From the NCBI GenBank assembly GCA_964537875.1, contig CAZIDN010000041.1:1-31073 (forward strand): a DNA stretch of 31,073 bases. Direction: 5' to 3'. A program made the translations under genes and the position numbers. The DNA is from JAPKZH01 sp964537875. Lineage in GTDB: Bacteria > Acidobacteriota > Aminicenantia > Aminicenantales > UBA4085. This document shows, piece by piece, positions 1 through 8,176 of the stretch (the stretch's first letter is position 1; the number at the start of each line of letters is the position of its first letter). The notes beneath the pieces were generated by a model. It did no database searches, was not told where the DNA came from, and was given only the letters and a program-made list of their open reading frames with translations.

Positions 1-114
1 TCGCCCCCTGCCCCCTGGGGAACCAGTCCCGTCGGTTCCCCCCGTCGAAAAGCCGACGGGGCCCCCCTCCGCTATGGGGGTCTACGGGGCGATTCTGCCA
101 CCGACAGAAAATCA
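1..114. repeat. Palindromic repeat E1 (truncated by window edge)
   Basis: The core at about 16-84 contains an internal hairpin (CCCGTCGG ... CCGACGGG). It is almost identical, in reverse complement, to 17557-17625. An arm at about 86-114 (CCACCGACAGAAAATCAT) resembles the right arm of the 17523-17659 element (CACCGAGAGAAAATCAC). The left arm is cut by the window start, although TCGCCCC at the edge pairs with GGGGCGA at 86-92. No coding content is seen. It reads as a dispersed non-coding element of the MITE or REP kind. Confidence 0.7.
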
Positions 115-142
115 TAAAAACGGAAATGTTTACATTTCCTGC

Positions 143-171
143 TTGACATTTGCGCCTTTGCTCCTCATAAT
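143..171 (+). promoter_or_regulatory. Sigma-70-type promoter
   Basis: TTGACA at 143-148, a 17-base spacer, then CATAAT at 166-171. The predicted transcription start is near 178. A GGAGG ribosome site follows, just before the ATG at 201. The promoter lies just to the right of repeat E1. The equivalent position beside E2 also carries a promoter-like pair. Confidence 0.7.
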
Positions 172-200
172 TGATATCGGCTAGGTTTTGGAGGATATCT

Positions 201-989
201 ATGTTTAGAGGCGCGAGGCATTCATCTTTCACTTTACTGTTTTTAGCACTGGTCTTTTTTATAGGAACGGCTTCTCAGCCGCTCCGAGCCCAAACACCCG
301 AAAAGGGGAATCTCGTCGGATTTGTCTTTGATAAAGACGGGAAGACGCCGATCGAGGGGGCTGTCGTCATTGTCAAAAATGTCTCCACCGGGGCCGTTTA
401 TAGGGCGGACCCGACGGACAAACAGGGCCTCTTCAAGATCGACGGGCTCAGCAAGGGTATCTACAGCTTCGGCGTGACCACTCCAGCAGGCGATTTCAAC
501 GGGAATGAGCTCATCGGCATTCTGGCCAATGAAACGGCGAAAATGTTCGTGTCCTTGAACCCCTATGAGGGGCAGGTTCAGTCGGCGGTTCTGGGCGTGT
601 TGAAAGAGCAGCAGGAAAGAGAAGGGGAGGCCAGGGTGGGACGGGTTGTCGGGTATAACCCAAACACCAGGGAAGCCGAGGTGTTTATCGAGAAGGGCCT
701 CTTGCAGCTCGATGACAGCATCCGGGTCAGGGGCCGTTCCACAGATTTCTACCAGGATGTCAAAACCATGAAAATCGGCGTGGCCGTCGTCAAGAGGGCT
801 TTGGCCGGCCAGAATGTCTTTGTCAAGGTCGCCCAGGCGGCCGATCTCGGCGATATCGTCTATGTCGTCTGCAAAAGAGGCGTCGTTCCGCTTTTCTGGG
901 TTCCCCTGGGAGCCGCGGTGGCCAGCTTGGTAACGCTGGGCGTGATCAAGCTCACCGAAAAAGAGTGCGTATCTCCTTTTAAAAAATAG
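201..989 (+). CDS. Exported protein with carboxypeptidase-regulatory-like domain
   Basis: This 262-residue protein starts at ATG 201, which has GGAGG six to seven bases upstream. A TTG at 171 would extend it by ten residues but overlaps the -10 box, so I reject it. Residues about 9-31 form a signal peptide ending in a Q-P-L-R-A-Q type cleavage region. The next roughly 90 residues (NLVGFVFDKDGKTPIEGA, then GLFKIDGLSKGIYSFGV) fit a CarboxypepD_reg/beta-sandwich fold, as found in secreted or outer-membrane proteins. A middle region rich in Val and charged residues follows. A hydrophobic stretch near the C-terminus (VPLFWVPLGAAVASLVTLGV) may be a membrane anchor. The biological role is unknown. 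Confidence 0.75.
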   Translation: MFRGARHSSFTLLFLALVFFIGTASQPLRAQTPEKGNLVGFVFDKDGKTPIEGAVVIVKNVSTGAVYRADPTDKQGLFKIDGLSKGIYSFGVTTPAGDFNGNELIGILANETAKMFVSLNPYEGQVQSAVLGVLKEQQEREGEARVGRVVGYNPNTREAEVFIEKGLLQLDDSIRVRGRSTDFYQDVKTMKIGVAVVKRALAGQNVFVKVAQAADLGDIVYVVCKRGVVPLFWVPLGAAVASLVTLGVIKLTEKECVSPFKK

Positions 990-1073
990 GAGAGTCCAGC
1001 TCCTTCTGACGATCATTTTTCCCTGCGATTTACTAAAGGGGGGATATTCTGATAACATGACGGGCAGAGGTCT

Positions 1074-1646
1074 ATGCCTGTTTTGAAAAAGCGTTCGCTG
1101 ATCGTAGCGGCCGTGGCCGTTCTCGCTGTGGTGGCCCCGGCCGGTCCCGCGAACGCGCTCCAGGAGGCCAAGCGGGTGGTGCAGGCCCTGGACAGAATTT
1201 ATAAAGAAAGCCCGGCCCGGACGAGCGCGCCGCTGGAGAAAATGGACTTCACCGAAAGCGAGCTGAATTCCTACATCGCCTACCGCATCGCATCCGAAAA
1301 GGAGAAGGTCATGAAGGAGCTTCGGCTGAAGCTCTTCGAGCAGAACCGCATTGAGGGGAAAATCTTCATCGATTTGACCGGCCAGAAGTTTCCCCTTCTC
1401 CTCAAACCCCAGATGAATTTGTATTTTGAGGGGAATTTTGAGGTTCAATACGGGTACCTCCGCCTGGATTTCAAGAAGCTCTTTTTGGAGGAGCGTCAGG
1501 TGCCCTTGATGCTCTTGGATATGATCATCTATGTCGCGGCGAAACTCGGAAAAACGGATCCGACGAGCATCAACGACTGGTATAAACTTCCCTTCGGAAT
1601 CAAGGACATGCGGACGGGCCCCGGCCGAGTGACGATTTACTATTGA
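1074..1646 (+). CDS. Small exported protein of unknown function
   Basis: This 190-residue protein has a basic N-terminus followed by a hydrophobic Ala/Val-rich segment (residues about 7-29, ending PANA-LQ), a convincing signal peptide. The mature part mixes helix-prone charged segments with strands (KIFIDLTGQKFPLLLKPQM). It has no cysteine pairs or catalytic motif that I recognise. AGAGG lies just upstream of the ATG. Only six bases separate its stop from the rsmD start, so the two are probably cotranscribed, but this gives no functional clue. I do not recognise the family. Confidence 0.7.
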   Translation: MPVLKKRSLIVAAVAVLAVVAPAGPANALQEAKRVVQALDRIYKESPARTSAPLEKMDFTESELNSYIAYRIASEKEKVMKELRLKLFEQNRIEGKIFIDLTGQKFPLLLKPQMNLYFEGNFEVQYGYLRLDFKKLFLEERQVPLMLLDMIIYVAAKLGKTDPTSINDWYKLPFGIKDMRTGPGRVTIYY

Positions 1647-1652
1647 CAAGAC

Positions 1653-2366
1653 ATGATTAGAGTCATCAGCGGAATTTACAAAGGGAAGCGGCTGAAAAAG
1701 GTCCCCAGCCCATGTGTCCGACCCATGCCGGACAAGCTCAAGTCGGCCCTCTTCAACATCCTCCGGGACGAGGTGAAGGGGACTGTGATCCTTGACGGCT
1801 TTGCGGGGACAGGCTCGATTGGTATCGAAGCCCTCAGCCGGGGCGCCCAAAAGGCCGTCTTCATCGAAGAGGATTTTCGTGCCGTCAGCGTGATCAAGCA
1901 TAACATCGAGAAAATCGGCGCCGGCGACAATGTCCGAATTCTCCCCAAGGAATTCAACCGGGCCGTGATCCAGCTGGGAAAAGAAAAGGCCCGGTTCGAT
2001 ATCATCTTCCTTGATCCTCCCTATAGGCTCCTGGATGAGAGGAATCCCATTAAAGTCATTAAGAAGAGAGGGATTCTTGGGCCGGGCGGCGTCATCATCC
2101 TCCGCCGCCATTTCAAAACGAAGTTCGATGCCAAGTATTTCTCGCTTCGGAGGCAGGTCACCCTCGGCGACGACACCCTNNNNNNNNNNNNNNNNNNNNN
2201 NNNNNNNNNNNNNNNNNNNNNNNNNNNNNNNNNNNNNNNNNNNNNNNNNNNNNNNNNNNNNNNNNNNNNNNNNNNNNNNCTCTCTTTTCGTTTGCCACAG
2301 GCCGCTAAATCGAATAGAATATTCTCTTGGTATTCGCCGGACCGCGACCGAGTCAAATCATTATGA
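1653..2366 (+). CDS. rsmD: 16S rRNA (guanine-N2)-methyltransferase RsmD, interrupted by an assembly gap
   Basis: RsmD uses SAM to methylate G966 of 16S rRNA in the 30S subunit. Family landmarks are in order: VISGIYKGKRLK at the N-terminus, RPMPDKLKSALFNIL, the SAM motif I-like DGFAGTGSIGIEALSRGA (residues about 47-65) and the catalytic FLDPPY (about 122-127). The frame enters the N gap at GDDT. After the gap the same frame (if the gap is 1 modulo 3) gives LSFRLPQ and stops at 2366, in an ATGA overlap with the next gene. RsmD proteins usually end with GDT..L.F/Y. Omitting the Ns, the protein would be about 204 residues, close to normal size, so the 3' part plausibly belongs to rsmD. The end is uncertain because the true gap length is unknown. 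Confidence 0.8.
   Translation: MIRVISGIYKGKRLKKVPSPCVRPMPDKLKSALFNILRDEVKGTVILDGFAGTGSIGIEALSRGAQKAVFIEEDFRAVSVIKHNIEKIGAGDNVRILPKEFNRAVIQLGKEKARFDIIFLDPPYRLLDERNPIKVIKKRGILGPGGVIILRRHFKTKFDAKYFSLRRQVTLGDDTXXXXXXXXXXXXXXXXXXXXXXXXXXXXXXXXXXLSFRLPQAAKSNRIFSWYSPDRDRVKSL
2180..2279. other. Scaffold gap, 100 N
   Basis: Exactly 100 ambiguous bases, the conventional placeholder for a gap of unknown length. It falls in the 3' end of rsmD. The flanks can be read as one RsmD C-terminus, so the missing sequence may be very short. Confidence 0.95.
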
Positions 2367-3220
2367 GCAAAGACGATTCTAAAATCACCCCGTTCTGGGA
2401 GGAGACGCCCCTGATTGGCGAGGGAGAAGTTTTTTCGGAGCTCGCCGAGCGGAAGGGCACGACTCTGTTCCTGGGCCGATACACGCTGTCCGAAGTTTTT
2501 GCCGTTCTCGGGAAGAAGAATTTTTTTCGGGAAGCCCGGCGTCGCGGCCTCTGGCCTCTCGAATTCGACATGGACTCTTCCGCCTATCCGCTCCAGAGAT
2601 TCCAAATCTTCTATCGGGAGAAAAAATCCGATAATGTGATCGTGGATTTGAAGATCCGGGAGGGAATTTATTCGCCCCATGTCGATTTTATTCCAGACTT
2701 CCCCCTGCCGGACCTCCGCTGCCTCGTCTTTGAATGGCTCACTCTACAGAATCCTCTTGAGGGATTCAGCCAGAAGCGAAGCGCCCTGCCCGGACAAATG
2801 CACCCGGGCCTGGGGATGAGCAAAAAGATCATGGACGTCTTTGTTTATTTGGGGAGGCTGACGGAGAAGGACTGCCTGCTGGCCTTCCCGGCCTTCTACC
2901 ATAACGCCGTCCTGTTTTCTCGCTACTTTCGTTTCTTGAACCCGGTCAAAGAGGGCGAAGTCCAGTTGATCCGGCGGACATTCAGCCACGTGCCGATCAA
3001 GCAACTGGCCTGGGCGGTCCACTTGAACTGCCTGCGTGCGTCCGGCGGAGAAACCTATGAGTGGAAGGCCGAAGAGCAGGTCTATCCGTTGACCAGGCCG
3101 ATCAAAGAGTATTTTGACTCAAGAAGCTATAAGGAAATAGTCAAGCAACAGTTGAAGAATTGCGTGTTTGTCATCGACTGGGAGAGCTACGAGAAAAAGA
3201 TAGCGCTGATTCCTGCTTAG
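2363..3220 (+). CDS. Conserved-looking cytoplasmic protein of unknown function
   Basis: This 285-residue protein is read from the ATG at 2363, which overlaps the upstream stop as ATGA. A TTG at 2327 would add 12 residues, and neither start has a strong ribosome site. There is no signal peptide or membrane segment. It is rich in aromatic and charged residues, with blocks such as FEWLTLQNPLEG, LPGQMHPGLGMSKKIMD and FPAFYHNAVLFSRYF that look like a folded, conserved domain. I cannot assign a function. The overlap implies translational coupling to rsmD. A separate promoter separates it from rpmE. Confidence 0.7.
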   Translation: MSKDDSKITPFWEETPLIGEGEVFSELAERKGTTLFLGRYTLSEVFAVLGKKNFFREARRRGLWPLEFDMDSSAYPLQRFQIFYREKKSDNVIVDLKIREGIYSPHVDFIPDFPLPDLRCLVFEWLTLQNPLEGFSQKRSALPGQMHPGLGMSKKIMDVFVYLGRLTEKDCLLAFPAFYHNAVLFSRYFRFLNPVKEGEVQLIRRTFSHVPIKQLAWAVHLNCLRASGGETYEWKAEEQVYPLTRPIKEYFDSRSYKEIVKQQLKNCVFVIDWESYEKKIALIPA

Positions 3221-3232
3221 CATCCATCGTTT

Positions 3233-3261
3233 TTGCCAAACCGGAGATAATTTGGTATAAT
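3233..3261 (+). promoter_or_regulatory. Sigma-70-type promoter for rpmE-prfA-prmC
   Basis: TTGCCA at 3233-3238, a 17-base spacer, then a perfect TATAAT at 3256-3261. It lies in the short space after the upstream stop (3220). A GGAGGA ribosome site at 3275-3280 precedes the rpmE ATG. Confidence 0.75.
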
Positions 3262-3290
3262 CATCCCCTCTAACGGAGGAATGACGACTG

Positions 3291-3503
3291 ATGAAGAAAG
3301 ATATCCATCCGAATTACGATGATTGCAGGGTGACCTGTGCCTGCGGGAACACCTTCACCACGCGTTCGACCAAGAAGGAAATCCGCGTGGAAATCTGCTC
3401 TCAATGCCATCCCTTCTTCACCGGCAAACAGAAGTTTATCGACAGCGCCGGCCGTGTCGAGAAGTTCAGGAAAAAATATGGCGAATTTAAGCCTAAGAAA
3501 TAG
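3291..3503 (+). CDS. rpmE: 50S ribosomal protein L31 (zinc-binding form)
   Basis: This 70-residue protein begins MKKDIHPNY, as is usual for L31. It keeps four cysteines in the zinc-binding arrangement: Cys16 and Cys18 in CACG, then Cys36 and Cys39 in CSQCHPFFTGKQK. The four-Cys form marks the zinc-dependent C+ paralog, as opposed to the zinc-free version made under zinc starvation. The protein sits on the 50S central protuberance and bridges to 30S. It is the first gene of a translation operon: five bases separate it from prfA. Confidence 0.95.
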   Translation: MKKDIHPNYDDCRVTCACGNTFTTRSTKKEIRVEICSQCHPFFTGKQKFIDSAGRVEKFRKKYGEFKPKK

Positions 3504-3508
3504 GCGCC

Positions 3509-4561
3509 ATGTTTCCAGAGCTAGAGAGTATTGAAGACAAGTATCGGCAGCTGACCCGGTCTCTCTCTGACCCGACGCTCGTTTCCAATCCCCAGAAACT
3601 CAAGGAGATCGCCAAGGAGCGCGCCGAGCTCGAGCCGCTCGTCAAGAAATTCGAGGACTGCAGAAAGGTCCGGAAAAATATCCGGGATTCCCAAGACATC
3701 CTGGCCGATCCCGAGGCCGAGCCTGAATTGAAGAGCCTGGCCGAGGCCGAGCTCAAGCAACTCCAGGCCCGCGAAGAGGCGCTCGTCAAAGAGCTCAAGG
3801 CTCTCCTTCGGCCCAAAGACCCCCTTGATGAGAAAAACGTCTTTCTGGAGATCCGGGCCGGCGCCGGCGGGGACGAGTCGTCGCTCTTTGCCCAGGACCT
3901 CTTTCGCATGTATTCCCGTTTTGCCGAGGGCCAGGGCTGGAAGTTCGAGGTCATCGATACGAGCATTTCTCCGATCGGCGGGTTCAAGGAAGTCATCGCC
4001 AGCATCCAGGGGAGTCGGGTTTATTCCCAGCTGAAATACGAACGCGGCGTTCATCGCGTCCAGCGGGTGCCTCGAACAGAAGCGGGGGGCCGCATCCACA
4101 CTTCGACGGTGACCGTGGCCGTGCTCCCCGAGGCCGACGAGATCGATGTCAAGATCGACCCCAAAGACCTGCGGATCGAGGCCTTCGGGGCCTCGGGACC
4201 AGGCGGACAAAATGTCAACCGCAACTACACGGCCATCCGGATCACCCACAAGCCTTCCGGAATGGTCGTCTCCTGTCAGGATGAAAAATCCCAGCACCGG
4301 AATCGAGAGAAAGCCCTGAGGGTTCTCCGCTCGCGCCTCATGGAGATCGCCCGGAACGAGCAGCAGGCGCAGATCGCCCAGAACCGTCGCTCTCAAGTGG
4401 GGACAGGGGAACGGAGCGAGAAGATCCGGACGTATAACTTTCCCCAATCCCGGGTAACCGACCACAGGCTCAACGAAAGCTTTCACAACCTCACGGCCGT
4501 TCTCGACGGCGATCTGAATGACATCATTGAGAAGCTTGTCCTCAATTCTCAGGCCCGATAG
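3509..4561 (+). CDS. prfA: Peptide chain release factor 1
   Basis: RF1 reads UAA and UAG stop codons and triggers peptide release. The 350-residue protein has a helical N-terminal domain (residues 1-105), then the codon-recognition domain. The P-x-T motif of RF1 is present as PRT in RVPRTEAGGRIHTST; RF2 would show SPF. The catalytic GGQ is at residues 232-234 in GASGPGGQNVN. The C-terminus (SRVTDHRLNESFHNL) is typical of the family. Downstream, prmC encodes the methyltransferase that modifies the GGQ glutamine, a very common pairing. The ATG lies directly after the rpmE stop, so it is probably translated by coupling. Confidence 0.96.
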   Translation: MFPELESIEDKYRQLTRSLSDPTLVSNPQKLKEIAKERAELEPLVKKFEDCRKVRKNIRDSQDILADPEAEPELKSLAEAELKQLQAREEALVKELKALLRPKDPLDEKNVFLEIRAGAGGDESSLFAQDLFRMYSRFAEGQGWKFEVIDTSISPIGGFKEVIASIQGSRVYSQLKYERGVHRVQRVPRTEAGGRIHTSTVTVAVLPEADEIDVKIDPKDLRIEAFGASGPGGQNVNRNYTAIRITHKPSGMVVSCQDEKSQHRNREKALRVLRSRLMEIARNEQQAQIAQNRRSQVGTGERSEKIRTYNFPQSRVTDHRLNESFHNLTAVLDGDLNDIIEKLVLNSQAR

Positions 4562-4581
4562 ATCAGGAAGACAGAGACTCT

Positions 4582-5433
4582 TTGAAAACCGTCCATGAGC
4601 TATTCCTGCAGGGGAAGACCCGTCTGAAACGACTGCCCCAGACCGACCCGGCTCTTGAGGCGAAAATCCTCCTTGGCAAAGCCGCCTCTCTCACGGAAGC
4701 AGAATTTTTCGCAAATCCGGAGCGGCCGCTGTCCCGGGCCACGGAGGATCGCTTCATGAAGTTGATCGACAAGCGCCTAGAACGCCGGCCTCTGGCCTAT
4801 CTGACCGGCGAAAAAGAATTCTGGTCGCTTCCGTTCGCCGTCTTTCCGGGTGTCTTTATTCCCAGGCCCGAGACCGAAGTGATTGTGGAACGGGTAAAAG
4901 CCCTGTCTTCCGGACAGAAAGAGAACATCGTGGACATCGGGACAGGCAGCGGCAGCTTGACCGTTTCGCTGGCCAAAGAGCTGCCCCGGGCCCGCATCGT
5001 GGCCACGGATGTCAGCCGCAGAGCCCTGCGGGCGGCCAGGCTCAATGCCTCACGGCACAACGTTTCATCAGTGACTTTTGTCCAAGGCAGCCTGTTCGCG
5101 CCCCTCAAGGCTCTCTCTTTAGAGGGCCGCCTCCATTTCCTCGTCTCCAACCCGCCCTATGTCTCGGAGAAAGAATGGCGGTTTTGCCAACCGGAGATTC
5201 GCCGGCATGAACCGAAGAAGGCTCTAGTCCCCGGGAAAACCGGGATGGAATTCATTCGCCGCTTGATCCAAGGAGCGGCCGAATATCTCCGGCTTTCCGG
5301 CTATCTCCTTTTCGAAATCGGAGAGGGTCAGGCGGACCCAGCGCTGTCCTTGCTGGATCGCCGATGGGAAAATATCAAAGTCACGAATGACCTGGCTGGA
5401 ATCCCCCGGGTTGTGGAATGCCGCAGAGCCTGA
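4582..5433 (+). CDS. prmC: Release factor glutamine methyltransferase PrmC (HemK)
   Basis: PrmC uses SAM to N5-methylate the GGQ glutamine of RF1 and RF2. The 283-residue protein has an N-terminal helical domain, then EFWSLPFAV and IPRPETE. The SAM-binding DIGTGSGSLTVSLA follows at about residues 112-125, and the substrate-binding NPPYV at about 190-194. Those motifs define the family. The start is a TTG at 4582, 21 bases after the prfA stop, with an AGGAAG-like site upstream; no better ATG precedes the conserved N-terminus. It is the last gene of the rpmE-prfA-prmC operon and meets the next gene tail to tail at 5457. Confidence 0.95.
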   Translation: MKTVHELFLQGKTRLKRLPQTDPALEAKILLGKAASLTEAEFFANPERPLSRATEDRFMKLIDKRLERRPLAYLTGEKEFWSLPFAVFPGVFIPRPETEVIVERVKALSSGQKENIVDIGTGSGSLTVSLAKELPRARIVATDVSRRALRAARLNASRHNVSSVTFVQGSLFAPLKALSLEGRLHFLVSNPPYVSEKEWRFCQPEIRRHEPKKALVPGKTGMEFIRRLIQGAAEYLRLSGYLLFEIGEGQADPALSLLDRRWENIKVTNDLAGIPRVVECRRA

Positions 5434-5456
5434 TGTTTTTGGAATAGAAGAGAACC

Positions 5457-6566
5457 TTATTTTTTAGCTTTCTGGGCGAAGTCGGAAAATCCTTCGAAGT
5501 TGGGGATAAAGGAGGTTGTTTCAAACCGGACCTTTTCCCATTTCTCAAGCTTGAGCGAGCAGAAAGCATCCACGATTTGGGGGTCGAATTGGGTCCCCGA
5601 GTTCCGCAGGATCTCCTTTTTGGCGGCTTTGAAATCACGGGCTTCCCGGTAAGGCCGGTGAGAGGTGATCGCATCGAGAGCATCGGCCAGGGCGAAGATC
5701 CTGGCTTCAAGCGGAATGCCGTCTTTGTTGAGCCGGGCGGGATAGCCCTTTCCGTCATAGCGTTCGTGGTGGCAGAGGATGATATTTCCGACTTGCTTGA
5801 CCATCTTGATTTCTTTGACCAGCCCGAAGCCCAGGGCCGGGTGGAGCCTGATTTTTTGCCATTCATCGTTGGACAGGCTTCCCGGCTTCTTGAGGACGGC
5901 ATCCGGGATGGCGATTTTTCCGATGTCGTGGAGCAAGGCCCCCTTGCGGATATCGTCCAGGACGGATGGGTCTTGGATGCCGAGAATTTTGGCCAGGACC
6001 TGGCTGTATTTAGCGACCGTCTGGGAATGGCCGAACGTCTCGACGTCCCTGAGGTCGAGCGCCGTCATCAGGTTTTGGAGCGTCGAATCATAGATCTCTT
6101 CAAGCTCCATGGCCCGTTTGATGTTCTTGGATTGGTCGAGCCTCAGCTGACGCAGGTTCCTGAGATAAATCGCGTTTTGCTCCAGGAGGTCTTTCTTGTC
6201 CAATTCGTTTTTGACGGCCGAAAAAATGCCGAGATCATGATCGGAGCCGGCCAGATAATCGATCGTGCCGTTTTGGAGAAGCTCGATGCCCGGCGCGGAA
6301 CTCTGCCGGCGGGAAAGGACGATGATCGAAAGCAGCGGATGGCTTTTCTTCAGGCCGCCGAGGACCCGGATCTGGTCCTCGTCGAGGGTGGTCAGGCCGG
6401 CGACAAAGAGGGAGAATTTTTTTTCATTCTGGAGCAGACGGAGGCCCTGCGCCCATGAGGCCGCCCGGACGACCTCCACCTTCAGCGGCTGGATCAGCCG
6501 GGCGAGCGATTCTCTCCGCTCCCCGTCCTCTTCAAGGAGTAGAATTTTTCGTGTTTGGACGACCAT
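5457..6566 (-). CDS. HD-GYP domain protein with degenerate receiver domain
   Basis: HD-GYP proteins hydrolyse the second messenger c-di-GMP. In this 369-residue protein, residues about 7-120 have the size and strand pattern of a response-regulator receiver. The phosphoacceptor aspartate position is occupied by Ala/Gly (FVAGLTT, about 52-60). The C-terminal lysine loop reads DYLAGSD instead of DYLxKP, so classical phosphorylation is unlikely. A coiled linker (about 120-160) leads to the HD-GYP domain, which has His180, HD at 213-214, His242, HH at 266-267, GYP at 274-276 and RPYR near 304. All metal-ligand and signature residues are visible, so the hydrolase is probably active. A diguanylate cyclase lies nearby on the same strand. 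Confidence 0.9.
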   Translation of the reverse strand: MVVQTRKILLLEEDGERRESLARLIQPLKVEVVRAASWAQGLRLLQNEKKFSLFVAGLTTLDEDQIRVLGGLKKSHPLLSIIVLSRRQSSAPGIELLQNGTIDYLAGSDHDLGIFSAVKNELDKKDLLEQNAIYLRNLRQLRLDQSKNIKRAMELEEIYDSTLQNLMTALDLRDVETFGHSQTVAKYSQVLAKILGIQDPSVLDDIRKGALLHDIGKIAIPDAVLKKPGSLSNDEWQKIRLHPALGFGLVKEIKMVKQVGNIILCHHERYDGKGYPARLNKDGIPLEARIFALADALDAITSHRPYREARDFKAAKKEILRNSGTQFDPQIVDAFCSLKLEKWEKVRFETTSFIPNFEGFSDFAQKAKK

Positions 6567-6580
6567 GGATGGAAGATCTC

Positions 6581-6609
6581 TTTATACTTTATTTTCGGGC
6601 TAGATTCAA
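6581..6609 (-). promoter_or_regulatory. Possible promoter for the HD-GYP gene
   Basis: Read on the minus strand: TTGAAT (6604-6609), a 17-base spacer, TATAAA (6581-6586). The implied leader before the ATG at 6566 is only about seven bases, and no good ribosome site is seen. The promoter is well formed, but the short leader lowers my confidence. Confidence 0.45.
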
Positions 6610-6872
6610 GCCTTTCCCCGTCCGCCGGTCAAGGCCGTTTCCGGGCAAGGTGATAAAGCCGAAATTTCTTCACCCTTAGGGGTGACCGGAACAGGGGAAA
6701 AATCCCCTTGAGAATCGTCGGGAAAGGTGATTGAATGCCCATTTTCTGTCGTTTAGGATAGGGGCGACACAAAGCGAGGCAGAGAAGCGTTTTACGCTTC
6801 TCGAGGAGATCCTTTCCTTCAGGGCAGGAGCCCTGTTTGAAGAACGTGTGAAGTCCGATGAGGAGAACGACT

Positions 6873-8144
6873 ATGACGCCAAAAGGCGACGTTTTGGACG
6901 AATCAACCATGATCATCACGGAGATCGAATCCAACCTGGAGAAAGCCCTGCAGAAGCGCAAGGAAGAGATCGGGCGCGAATACCAGGACCGGATCCGGCG
7001 GGAAAAAGAGGAATCGGACAAAAAATTGACCATGATCCAGCAGGAGTTCGATAAGGAAAAGGAGACCTTAAAGGACTACAGGGGCGCGATCTCCGACTTC
7101 GAAACGGTCAGGGACACGCTCCAGGTCCAGATCGATGATCATCTGGAAAAAGCCATTGGCTATCAGAAAGAGATCGAGAAGCTCACGGCCTTGACTCTGG
7201 AAGAATTGAGGGCCGTCAGCGAGCTCAGTTCGAAGCTGACCGAGCTCCGCCGATCCACCGAAGTCAAAGTCACCGAGCTGAGGACAAAGCTCAAAGAAAA
7301 ATATGGGATCGTGACCGAAGGCCTGGAAGAGAAATCCAGCAACGAGATCGTCGTCGACCTGGAGCAGGAGCTGAACAAGCTGAAAAAAATCAAGGAACTC
7401 TTAGAGACGGACCCCGACGGGCCGAAAGAATCCCATGGAAATAATCCCCACCCCGCCGCCCAGGCTGAGCCCGCCGCTCCTCCCGAAGAGCCCGACCCGC
7501 CGCAGGGACAGCCGGAATTCCGGATACCCGAGATCAACCAATTTATCGAGGATTTAAGCAGACAGGCCGATGAGGCCAAGAATCCGGGGGCCTCCCAGGA
7601 ACACGCACGACATAAGAACGACGACAAACGAACGCTTTTTGAAGAGCTCAATTTTCAGGCGGTCTTTGAAGCCCTGGAGAGGTACCGCAGGGCGGAACCC
7701 ACGGACAACAACGGGGAAATCAGCTTTTTCCAGAACCGCGACCGGATGATTCTCGACGGTGAATCCCTGATTCGGGCGGTCACCCATATGCTCGAAGACG
7801 CCAAGAAGATGTATCAGAAGCTGGAGCAGGTCGATGCGGCGAAAGACCAATTTTTCATCAAACAGGAACTGATCAACAGCCAGGAGGTTTTGCGAAAGGT
7901 CATCCTCCGCAGCGTCAAGATGTGTGAAAAGGAAAACTGCTCGCTGCCGACGCACACGGCGGATATTTTGAATGTCCTCGTCCTCAAGGATATCCTGGAA
8001 AAACTGAACATGGACAACTGGAGCAACGAAGAAGATTTCAACGCCTTTGAGAGCTTTGCCACGAAGCTCAAAGACACATTCTACAAGAAGATCACGCCTC
8101 CGGCGCTGTACTTGAAGTCCATCGTGGATGAGCTCGAGGCCTGA
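6873..8144 (+). CDS. Large coiled-coil protein of unknown function
   Basis: The start is taken at ATG 6873 because GAGGAG lies seven bases upstream; an ATG at 6858 lacks a ribosome site. The result is 423 residues. Residues about 10-185 are a long charged coiled coil (many E/K/R and Leu heptads). A Pro/Ala/Glu-rich linker follows at about 190-225 (APPEEPDPPQGQP). The rest is a mostly helical domain, about 240-423, with no catalytic motif that I recognise. There is no signal peptide or transmembrane segment. It is flanked on both sides by minus-strand c-di-GMP genes and could be a scaffold or structural partner, but only position supports that. Confidence 0.75.
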   Translation: MTPKGDVLDESTMIITEIESNLEKALQKRKEEIGREYQDRIRREKEESDKKLTMIQQEFDKEKETLKDYRGAISDFETVRDTLQVQIDDHLEKAIGYQKEIEKLTALTLEELRAVSELSSKLTELRRSTEVKVTELRTKLKEKYGIVTEGLEEKSSNEIVVDLEQELNKLKKIKELLETDPDGPKESHGNNPHPAAQAEPAAPPEEPDPPQGQPEFRIPEINQFIEDLSRQADEAKNPGASQEHARHKNDDKRTLFEELNFQAVFEALERYRRAEPTDNNGEISFFQNRDRMILDGESLIRAVTHMLEDAKKMYQKLEQVDAAKDQFFIKQELINSQEVLRKVILRSVKMCEKENCSLPTHTADILNVLVLKDILEKLNMDNWSNEEDFNAFESFATKLKDTFYKKITPPALYLKSIVDELEA

Positions 8145-8176
8145 AGACAGGGCGCCGTCCCGGCCGCCGCGCCTCC

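Noticed and set aside
243..2111. Long open frame (622 codons) on the minus strand
   Set aside because: It runs opposite three plus-strand genes with family motifs, export signals or ribosome sites. Its protein shows no domain and has the composition of an antisense shadow in GC-rich DNA.
4063..4080. Arginine in the RF1 P-x-T motif (PRT)
   Set aside because: The middle residue varies in RF1 proteins, and P and T are kept, so this is not evidence of altered stop-codon reading.
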